Source: Acidobacteriota bacterium (GTDB taxonomy: Bacteria; Acidobacteriota; Terriglobia; Bryobacterales; Bryobacteraceae). Taken from it: 9,096 nucleotides of DNA. The position numbers and the translations under genes were made by a program. Shown piece by piece: positions 1 to 6,050 of the stretch. Positions within the stretch are counted from its first letter, which is position 1, and the number at the start of each line of letters is the position of its first letter. Where the stretch lies: NCBI GenBank assembly GCA_026394095.1, contig JAPKYY010000563.1, forward strand, positions 1 through 9,096, given 5' to 3'. Below the pieces are notes generated by a model, which was not told the DNA's origin, did not search any database, and saw only the letters and a list, made by a program, of their open reading frames with translations.

Positions 1-296
1 GAGAGAATTACCGGTGCGCGGTCCGGAAATTCTGCAACCAGCGAAAGATTCCCGCCCATGGCCTCGACTGTTTTTCGGAGGGTGGACAGCAAGAGATCGC
101 TCCGTTTTTCCAGGCGCGAAACACTGTCCTGGGTGACTCCCAGCGCTTTGGCCATCTTGACCTGCGTGAGCTTGCGAGCGTGCCGCAGTTCGCGTAAGGT
201 CATCTCCTCGGCGATCAACTCGGCGGCGCGAGCCTCAACCTTTTGGCGTTGGGCTGGGCTCAGTCGCTTCATTTTGTCCTTCAACGTGATTGGCAT
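1..296 (-). CDS. HigA-type XRE family antitoxin (C-terminus cut by window edge)
   Basis: Reading leftward from the ATG at 296-294, 98 codons are visible with no stop before the window edge. The protein is a helix-turn-helix DNA-binding antitoxin of the HigA/XRE type, which in this family neutralises a RelE-like toxin and represses its own operon. The N-terminus (MPITLKDKMKRLSPAQRQKV) and the alanine/glutamate-rich helix near residues 20-33 are typical. The HTH spans about residues 34-80, with the Q-x-x-x-A core near residues 45-50 and recognition-helix motif TQDSVSRLEKR at 55-65. Family members are about 100-120 aa, so little is missing. An AAGGAG (complement of 311-316) lies 14 nt upstream of the ATG, a rather long spacing. 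The gene begins 2 nt after the stop of the toxin remnant, giving the toxin-first order usual for higBA. The reading frame looks intact. Family assignment is by recognition. Confidence 0.88.
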   Translation of the reverse strand, partial: MPITLKDKMKRLSPAQRQKVEARAAELIAEEMTLRELRHARKLTQVKMAKALGVTQDSVSRLEKRSDLLLSTLRKTVEAMGGNLSLVAEFPDRAPVIL

Positions 297-298
297 GG

Positions 299-499
299 CT
301 ATGTTCGTTTCTCCTTTCTTGCGTTGCTCTTCGTTCGTGACAGGTGCTCGTCAAATCTGTCGTCGGCCTTTGCTATGAGCTGGCGGTAAAATCTTTTCTC
401 GCTTCCGCCCGATTTGTCTCCCGCGATCAGAAGGACAGCATTGCGCCTGGGGTCGAACGCGAAGGCGACTCGCCTTTCATAGTATGTTACGCAGTTCAT
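299..499 (-). pseudogene. 5'-truncated HigB/RelE-ParE family toxin remnant
   Basis: This 66-codon frame encodes only the C-terminal half of a type II toxin (phage-derived Gp49-like/HigB group of the RelE/ParE superfamily), a ribosome-associated mRNase in intact members. Recognisable are VAFAFDPRR, AGDKSGGSEKRFYRQL and ADDRFDEHL, which form the conserved C-terminal part of the fold. Family members are about 110-125 aa, so roughly 50 N-terminal residues are absent. The frame stays open up to a TAG at 539-541, but those codons do not look like the family N-terminus. A YELR string in another frame at about 486-497, where the family normally has KELR, hints at a small frameshift as well as the loss. 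The plus-strand DUF1080 gene begins at 605, leaving too little room for a full toxin. Activity is unlikely. The alternative is a genuine short protein starting at the ATG at 499, which I consider less likely. Confidence 0.72.
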
Positions 500-604
500 A
501 TGTCGTGAAAAACATATTGCGGAGAGCCGGACGAAAGTCTATTTCTGCGCGTAGCCCCTGTGCGTGTGTTGGCTGGCGGGACTTGCTGATATTCTTCAGG
601 ACGC

Positions 605-1243
605 ATGATCCGTTGCGCTTTGCTTGTCTTCTTACCAATGCTCTGCCTTGAGGGCCAGACGCTTTTTGATGGCCGTACGAGTGCCGGTTGGCAGACTTTG
701 ATGCGGGAGACTTTTCCGGCGGCTGCCTGGAGGATTGAAGACGGCGCTTTGTGTTCAATCGCTACGGGGCCGCGGGCGGATCTATCGAGTGTGAAGAAGT
801 TTCGGAACTTTGAGCTGGAATTCGACTGGTGGATTGAGAAGGGTACCAATAGCGGAGTGAAGTATCTGGTGTTTGGTACGCGGGCGAATCCGGATACGGG
901 CAAGCTGGACCCGGATGTGCCTAAGGCGCTTGGCTTTGAGCTGCAGTTGATTGATGATGAGCGGGTGCCGGATGCCAAGGTTTCGCGGAGTCGCGGGACG
1001 GGGGCGCTCTATTTGTTTGCTGAGCCTGGGAAGTTGCCGGCTTTGGCTGTGGAGCAGTGGCACAAGGAAATGGATCTCGAGTCAGCCAAGCTGCGGGAGG
1101 CAATGGTGGCGGAGAAGCGGGCGGATATCCCGAAGCCGTATCATCTGGATGAGTTGAAGGAGCATCCTGAAAAGGCTTATCCGCTAGTGCTGACGCACCA
1201 CGGTGGCAAAGGTTGTTACCGGAATATCCGAATTCGAGAATAA
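605..1243 (+). CDS. Secreted DUF1080 protein (3-keto-disaccharide hydrolase family), internally deleted
   Basis: The 212-aa product starts with a short signal peptide (about residues 1-18, hydrophobic core ALLVFLPMLCL) and continues into the concanavalin-like beta-sandwich of DUF1080 (PF06439). Landmarks are TLFDGRTSAGW (19-29), WRIEDGAL (42-49), FRNFELEFDWW (66-76), the NSGVKY strand (82-87), GFELQLIDDE (110-119), TGALY (132-136) and the terminal YRNIRIRE (205-212). Members act on keto-sugar glycosides or are uncharacterised secreted carbohydrate-associated proteins. After VEQW (149-152) family members normally have a strand of the R-I-V-V-x-G type and a H-W-L-N-G motif. Here the sequence goes straight from QWHKE to MDLESAKLREAM, about 20 residues short and still in frame. 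That region is a core element of the family domain, so fold or activity may be damaged. An AGGA sits only 3 nt before the ATG. The rest of the frame is clean. Confidence 0.85.
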   Translation: MIRCALLVFLPMLCLEGQTLFDGRTSAGWQTLMRETFPAAAWRIEDGALCSIATGPRADLSSVKKFRNFELEFDWWIEKGTNSGVKYLVFGTRANPDTGKLDPDVPKALGFELQLIDDERVPDAKVSRSRGTGALYLFAEPGKLPALAVEQWHKEMDLESAKLREAMVAEKRADIPKPYHLDELKEHPEKAYPLVLTHHGGKGCYRNIRIRE

Positions 1244-1268
1244 GAATCCTGGCAATAAGAATCCTGGC
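1239..1268 (+). repeat. Perfect 15-bp tandem repeat, two copies
   Basis: AATAAGAATCCTGGC occurs twice back to back (1239-1253 and 1254-1268), with a degraded third start at 1269-1277 (AACTAGAAT). The first copy contains the TAA stop of the DUF1080 gene. The array runs into the likely -35 region of the receptor promoter. It looks like a slippage duplication of the gene end. Confidence 0.9.
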
Positions 1269-1271
1269 AAC

Positions 1272-1300
1272 TAGAATATTTATTGCAATTGAGATATAGT
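1272..1300 (+). promoter_or_regulatory. Probable sigma70-type promoter of the receptor gene
   Basis: A good -10 (TATAGT, 1295-1300) is preceded at 17-bp spacing by a weak -35 (TAGAAT, 1272-1277) in a locally AT-rich stretch. An 8-bp palindrome, ATTGCAAT (1282-1289), lies between the two boxes and could be an operator, though 8 bp is short. Transcription would start near 1307, only about 5 nt before the ATG at 1312. Confidence 0.4.
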
Positions 1301-1311
1301 CAACGGCAATC

Positions 1312-4300
1312 ATGACTCACCGTTTTGTAGTCTCGTTGCTCGCGCTTGCGCTCCCACTGACTGCCCAGTTTTCTGCGGCCGTGCAAGGCACGGTTCTCGA
1401 TCCCTCGGCCTCGATCATTCCAAACGCCAAGATCACGCTTAAGAATGGTCGCACTGGCATATCGTCCGACTTGCTCACCAATAGTGCCGGGTTCTATCGC
1501 TTTAGCTCCCTGGCACCTGGCGACTATGAAATCAAGGTAGACGTAGCAGGATTCCGTGGATCCACCACTCTGCTTACTCTAACCACTGGGCAAACCCGGG
1601 ATTTGAATCTCAGCCTCGAAGTTAAGGGTGCAGGCGAGACAGTAAGCGTCACGGGCGAGGCTCCGGTGCTTGACACGGCAGAGTCGCGCCAGCAACTAAC
1701 CATGGATCAGAAAAAGATCCGCGACTTGCCACTACTCAACAACAGCATTTTCGCGATTCTCGCGTTGGCTCCCGGCGTTACAGGATTGAACGGCGCCTCA
1801 GACAACTTTAACCCCGAATACTTTGCGGGAATGAGTGCCAACGGCGCAAGCCCGCGCGGCAACACCTACAACGTAGACGGTTTAAGCATCACCTCGAACA
1901 TCACAAACGGAACCGCGAATCTGGGCGTCAACCCCGAAGCAGTGGAAGAGTTAACTGTCGAGACAAACACATTTAAGGCTGAGCAGGGCCTGGGTAGTTC
2001 GATCGTGGTTTCGATCACCAGCAAGGCTGGCACCAACAAGTTTCATGGCGCGACTAATTACTGGTTTACCAACCAGGACATGCGTGCTCGAACCAGCTTG
2101 CCGTTTATCACCGCCTATGCGCCATTCAAGCGAAATAACGTCAGTGGCGCCTTTGGCGGCCCTATTCAGAAGAACAAAACATTCTTCTTCGCCGCTGTAG
2201 AAATGCTTCGACAAACCGATGCCTCTGCAAGTGTCGAGACAATTGAAAGCCCTGAATTTGTGAACTGGGCGAAAGGTGCATTTCCCAATTCGCTGGGCAC
2301 GAAGCTGTTGACCGAGTATCCGGCAACTGCAGTTGGGATCACAAATCCCGCCTTCCGCACTGCCCAACAAGTAATCGGCGCTGATTGCGGCACTGCTGCT
2401 GCATCCAACATCCCCTGCGCTTTGCCGGTTCTTGCACAAGGAACCTGGGGACGCGCTCCCCGTCGAAACGGTCTGCAATACAGCTTCCGTGGCGACCGTT
2501 ACTTCCGTGAAGGCAAAGACCGCATCTTTGGTAGCTTCATCCGTACAGAATCCGACAACAACAATTTGGAGCCCAGACCTTCGTTTGCCAACAACAGCAA
2601 CCGCTTCGTCAATGCCTTCCAGACTAACTACACGCACACCTTCAAACCCACGATCCTGAACGAGTTTGCCGTGTCGGGAAACCGCGTAAACGGCTTTAAC
2701 GGCTTCGATGCCAAGCTTCGTATCCCTTCAATTAGCATTGCGGGTTCACGCGGATTGGGCGTAGGCGGCGGACTCTTTGTTCAAAACAACTGGAATTTCC
2801 GCGACGTGCTTACCTGGGTGAAGGGTTCGCACTCCTTGAAGTTCGGCGGCAACTACTTCTGGGGCAATGATTGGGCTGACTTTCCACAAGGCAATAGCCG
2901 GCCAACTTTCAATTTCAATAATCTGCTCGACCTGGTCAAAGACCAGCCTTTCTCCGGCTCAGGTGCGTCCAGAGACCCGCTCACCGGGCAATTGAAGCGC
3001 TACACCTTCGGAGCCAAGGCCGACACTTTGGGGCTATTTGTGCAGGATGAATGGAAGGTCCGCCCCAACCTGACACTTACCCTCAGCCTTCGCTACGACG
3101 ACTTTGGGAATGCCAGCGGCATAAGGGACTTCCTCTACACCAACCTCTTCGTGAGTCAGGGCTCAAACTATATTGATCGATTCCGCAATGCTTCGATCAA
3201 GCGCACAGAGGCTCAGTTCCCCGGACGCGTCGCCAATAACTGGAGTCCTCGCTTTGGCTTTGCCTGGTCTCCGGGCAAATCCCGCAAGTGGAGCGTTCGC
3301 GGCGGAGTTGGTCTTTACTATGACTGGATCACCCTCGGAGAATCGATCGACCGTGTCAACATCAATCCGCCGAACTTCCTTTTCCCGAATGTCGGTCAAT
3401 TGCTGCCGATCAAACCGGTTTTCGGAATCGGAAACTCCGACGAGTATCCTTATGGCTTCTCGCTACCCGCAATTCCATCTGTTGGACTCGACTCCCGGGG
3501 TGGCCTTGCTGGCGTACAAACGGCTGTCGGTGGGCTTGATCCGAACCTGAAGGCACCTCGCACGCTGAACTATCTGGTGGGCGTAGAACGCGAAATCAAG
3601 GGTACTGTAGTTGGCGTCAACTACAGCGGCTCCTATTCTGTTAACGGTCTTGTGGGTACCGATAACAACCGTATCGCCGGTGATCTGATTGACGGTCGAT
3701 TCGACCGAATCAATCCCAGTTTTGGAGCGATGACCTACATCGTCAACTCAAATACCATCCGGTACCAGTCGATGATCCTGTCTGCCAGGCGGCGCTTTGG
3801 CAACCGTGGCACCATGCAAGGTTCCTACACGGTGGGCAATACGAAGGACTACTATCAGGGCGGGTCTCGCTCTACCGGCGCTGGGAACATTCCCGATCCG
3901 GCTCGGCTGCGAGATTTCAAGGCAGACTCTGCATTCGATGTTCGCCATCGTATTTCTGCCTCTGGCGTATATCGCTTTGGCACACCATTCAAAAGCAACA
4001 TGATTGCCAAACATGTTCTCGGTGGCTGGGAGATTGGCTCCACGATCATTGCCCAGACCGGCACTCCCTACTGGATTACCAACAACGGTGGTTTCAATCC
4101 AATCCGCGATGCGGCCGGAAACGTTACTGGCTTCCGCCCCTTAAGCGGCGACTACAATGCAGACGGAGTGAATTTCGATCTTCCGAATATTCCTTCGAGC
4201 TTTGTGTCAAAGCCCGCCCGGGATCAATTCCTGGGAGCCAATGGTGGTCGCGCGGCATACGACATTAACGCCGTGACGGCACCGGCCGTAGGTACGCAAG

Positions 4301-4557
4301 GTAACAGTCCGCGCAATGCTTTCCGGCAACAGGGTGTCCTTGCCGTCGATGGAAGCGTCATCAAGAACATTCGCCTTCCGATTCTTGGAGAGGCCGGGAA
4401 CCTGCAGTTGAAGTTTGAATTCTTCAACGCGATCAACCGCGTAAACCTGGGTGGAATCAATAGCAACGTAGCCGATCCGAACTTTGGCCGCATTCTCGGG
4501 CAGAATGGAAATGCGGGACCAAGAACTGTTCAAATCGGAGCGAGGATTGCTTTCTAG
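1312..4557 (+). CDS. Oar-like TonB-dependent outer-membrane receptor with carboxypeptidase-regulatory-like domain
   Basis: The 1081-aa product is an outer-membrane beta-barrel of the Oar/TonB-dependent receptor type that is hugely expanded in Acidobacteriota. A signal peptide (about 1-18, VVSLLALALPLTA) is followed by an Ig-like carboxypeptidase-regulatory-like domain (about 22-105; VQGTVLDPSASIIPNAKIT, AGFYRFSSLAPGDYEIKV). The plug follows (about 110-245; VSVTGEAPVLDT, the YNVDG motif at 186-190, VEELTVETNTFKAEQG). The rest is the barrel, with strands such as SLKFGGNYFWGND, LGLFVQDEWKVRPNLTLTLSLRYD and WSPRFGFAWSPG. It ends in phenylalanine after QIGARIA, the usual Bam-recognised C-terminus. 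No clear TonB box is seen. No Shine-Dalgarno precedes the ATG, but the signal peptide fixes this start. The substrate cannot be deduced. Codons favour C-endings more than in the neighbouring genes. The downstream TPR gene overlaps its last bases. Confidence 0.93.
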   Translation: MTHRFVVSLLALALPLTAQFSAAVQGTVLDPSASIIPNAKITLKNGRTGISSDLLTNSAGFYRFSSLAPGDYEIKVDVAGFRGSTTLLTLTTGQTRDLNLSLEVKGAGETVSVTGEAPVLDTAESRQQLTMDQKKIRDLPLLNNSIFAILALAPGVTGLNGASDNFNPEYFAGMSANGASPRGNTYNVDGLSITSNITNGTANLGVNPEAVEELTVETNTFKAEQGLGSSIVVSITSKAGTNKFHGATNYWFTNQDMRARTSLPFITAYAPFKRNNVSGAFGGPIQKNKTFFFAAVEMLRQTDASASVETIESPEFVNWAKGAFPNSLGTKLLTEYPATAVGITNPAFRTAQQVIGADCGTAAASNIPCALPVLAQGTWGRAPRRNGLQYSFRGDRYFREGKDRIFGSFIRTESDNNNLEPRPSFANNSNRFVNAFQTNYTHTFKPTILNEFAVSGNRVNGFNGFDAKLRIPSISIAGSRGLGVGGGLFVQNNWNFRDVLTWVKGSHSLKFGGNYFWGNDWADFPQGNSRPTFNFNNLLDLVKDQPFSGSGASRDPLTGQLKRYTFGAKADTLGLFVQDEWKVRPNLTLTLSLRYDDFGNASGIRDFLYTNLFVSQGSNYIDRFRNASIKRTEAQFPGRVANNWSPRFGFAWSPGKSRKWSVRGGVGLYYDWITLGESIDRVNINPPNFLFPNVGQLLPIKPVFGIGNSDEYPYGFSLPAIPSVGLDSRGGLAGVQTAVGGLDPNLKAPRTLNYLVGVEREIKGTVVGVNYSGSYSVNGLVGTDNNRIAGDLIDGRFDRINPSFGAMTYIVNSNTIRYQSMILSARRRFGNRGTMQGSYTVGNTKDYYQGGSRSTGAGNIPDPARLRDFKADSAFDVRHRISASGVYRFGTPFKSNMIAKHVLGGWEIGSTIIAQTGTPYWITNNGGFNPIRDAAGNVTGFRPLSGDYNADGVNFDLPNIPSSFVSKPARDQFLGANGGRAAYDINAVTAPAVGTQGNSPRNAFRQQGVLAVDGSVIKNIRLPILGEAGNLQLKFEFFNAINRVNLGGINSNVADPNFGRILGQNGNAGPRTVQIGARIAF
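4537..4549 (+). promoter_or_regulatory. Shine-Dalgarno and TTG start of the TPR gene, inside the receptor gene
   Basis: GGAG at 4537-4540 lies 6 nt before a TTG at 4547-4549. Starting there gives a short N-terminus leading directly into a hydrophobic signal-peptide core. The ATGs further upstream in the same frame (4484, 4505, 4511) have no comparable ribosome binding site and would add a charged 12-21-residue extension. Confidence 0.55.
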
Positions 4558-5947
4558 CTGGATTCTGTTTTTCTTTCTGGCGGCGGTGCCGGCACTGGCG
4601 GATATCGCCGCCATTCGCGATCTTTTGAAATCGGGGAAATTTGCCGAGGCCAACCAGGCCTGCGATCGGGATTTGAAGACGCAGCTAACGAGCGCAGCTC
4701 TTTGGACGCTGAAGGGATTCTCGCTGCGAGGGTTGGGCGATAACAGCGGTGGCTTGAAAGCGTTTCGTCGCGCCCTGAAGGTTTCTCCGTCTTATGCCCC
4801 GGCGCTACAGGCCGCTGCACAGTTGGAGTTTGAAGCCCGGGATCCGCGGGCGCAAGCCACACTCACGTCGATCGTGAGGTTGGACCCCAACAATGGAGTT
4901 GCTCATTCCATGCTGGGCGAACTAGCGTTTGAGAGCCGGGACTGCGTAACTGCATTGACGCACCTGTCCAAGGTGGAACAGAAGCCGACCGTGCGCTGGC
5001 AGCAAGGTGTTTGTCATTTTTCGCTGGAACGGTGGAAGGATGCAGCCACAGACTTTGAATCGCTTTTGAAGCTGCGCGAACACCCGCCCACTCGTTTCAA
5101 TCTGGCTCTCAGCTACTGGCGGGCTGGCAGCGCTGCTCAGGCGGTAGAGGCGCTTCACGGCCTCGACGACGCCGATTCGCTAAGCTTGCGTGCTAGCGCC
5201 TGGAAAGCGTTGAAGCAGGTTCCGAAGGCGCTGGAGGTGCTGCAAGCTGCTGTGCGACAGTACCCAAACGATGAACGGCTCTTTCAGGAACTCGCTTTGC
5301 TTTGTCTCGATCAGAATGCAATTGAGCTTGGAGTCTCGATTCTGGAAGCCGGTGTACGAAACAATCCAGCCTCAGTTCGATTGCTTACGGCGATGGGGGT
5401 CTTTCGTGTTCGCCTTGGAGAGACAGAGAAGGCTGAGGTGCTCTTTGCGGAAGCACGGCGGCTGGCTCCAAAGAGCGGGCTAGGGGAGGTGGCGACGGCA
5501 TCGACATTGATGCAGTTGGGCCTTGCTGGGGAGGCTGTTAAGGTATTGCGCAAAGTACCCATCGACGAGCCAATGGTGGCATTGACGCTGGCCCGCGCGC
5601 TGCTCTTTGATCGTCCTTCGAATGCGGACAAGACGGAGGCGAGAAACTTGCTGGCTGTAGTTATTGCTCGCGAACCATCCAATGTCGCGGCCAGGAACTT
5701 GCTGGGCAAAACGCTGGCGCAGGATGGTGCGACACAACAAGCACTCTTGCAACTGGAAGCAGCTTTGAAGTTGGACCCTTCACATCGCGCGACTGTTTAC
5801 CAACTCATGACGATTTACAAGAAGCAGGGCCGTCAGGCCGACGCTTCCCGGATGGGGGCGAAGCTGCGAGAGTTGTTGGCCAAAGAGAAGGCTGAGGAAC
5901 TCGAAGCGCAGGAGTATCAGTTGTCGTTGACTCCAGTGCTGCCATAA
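4547..5947 (+). CDS. Secreted tetratricopeptide-repeat (TPR) protein
   Basis: With the preferred TTG start, the product is 466 aa. It has a signal peptide (about 1-18; ILFFFLAAVPALA followed by D) and then helical TPR repeats through nearly the whole length. Clear repeat units lie near residues 50-83 (ALWTLKGFSLRGLGD), 85-147, 183-212, 217-240, 245-275, 277-310 (GVFRVRLGETEKAEVLFAEA) and 379-446, the last including NLLGKTLAQDGATQQALLQL. A charged, possibly coiled C-terminal helix (440-457) ends the protein. TPRs bind proteins, so this is probably a periplasmic scaffold. No catalytic domain is seen. Its start overlaps the receptor stop by 11 nt, so the two are probably co-transcribed and translationally coupled, which suggests a partner role for the receptor. 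Starts at 4484 (487 aa), 4505 or 4511 remain possible. Codons shift toward G-endings compared with the receptor gene. Confidence 0.87.
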   Translation: MLSSWILFFFLAAVPALADIAAIRDLLKSGKFAEANQACDRDLKTQLTSAALWTLKGFSLRGLGDNSGGLKAFRRALKVSPSYAPALQAAAQLEFEARDPRAQATLTSIVRLDPNNGVAHSMLGELAFESRDCVTALTHLSKVEQKPTVRWQQGVCHFSLERWKDAATDFESLLKLREHPPTRFNLALSYWRAGSAAQAVEALHGLDDADSLSLRASAWKALKQVPKALEVLQAAVRQYPNDERLFQELALLCLDQNAIELGVSILEAGVRNNPASVRLLTAMGVFRVRLGETEKAEVLFAEARRLAPKSGLGEVATASTLMQLGLAGEAVKVLRKVPIDEPMVALTLARALLFDRPSNADKTEARNLLAVVIAREPSNVAARNLLGKTLAQDGATQQALLQLEAALKLDPSHRATVYQLMTIYKKQGRQADASRMGAKLRELLAKEKAEELEAQEYQLSLTPVLP

Positions 5948-5987
5948 GGTGTTTGAGCCATCTGTTGTGAACGCTGGAATACTCGTT

Positions 5988-6007
5988 AGTGCTTTTTACT
6001 CAGCACT
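5988..6007 (+). terminator. Weak hairpin after the TPR gene, possible terminator
   Basis: AGTGCT (5988-5993) pairs perfectly with AGCACT (6002-6007) across an 8-nt loop. Only a poor T-rich tail (TTA) follows. It lies 40 nt after the TPR stop and ahead of the next promoter, so its position fits a terminator better than its strength does. Confidence 0.3.
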
Positions 6008-6012
6008 TTAGG

Positions 6013-6042
6013 TTGTATCCCTCAATAGCCTTGTAATACAAT
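6013..6042 (+). promoter_or_regulatory. Probable sigma70-type promoter of the membrane-protein gene
   Basis: TACAAT (6037-6042) matches five of six bases of the -10 consensus, with a partial -35 (TTGTAT, 6013-6018) 18 bp upstream. Transcription would begin at about 6049-6050, next to the ATG at 6051. The mRNA would then be leaderless from 6051, or the true start lies further downstream, for example the TTG at 6099. Confidence 0.42.
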
Positions 6043-6050
6043 ACCAAACA

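Noticed and set aside
58..378. A 106-codon plus-strand open frame at the left edge.
   Set aside because: It is antisense to the HigA-type antitoxin, whose HTH motif on the other strand is unmistakable.
496..978. A 160-codon minus-strand open frame covering the DUF1080 gene and the toxin relic.
   Set aside because: It lies antisense to a clearly recognisable DUF1080 protein, shows no family-like pattern apart from a few residues at its end, and has low-complexity composition typical of a shadow frame.
1951..2637. A 228-codon minus-strand open frame inside the receptor gene.
   Set aside because: It is fully antisense to barrel and plug sequence with conserved receptor motifs. It has no recognisable domain and no plausible ribosome binding site was noted.
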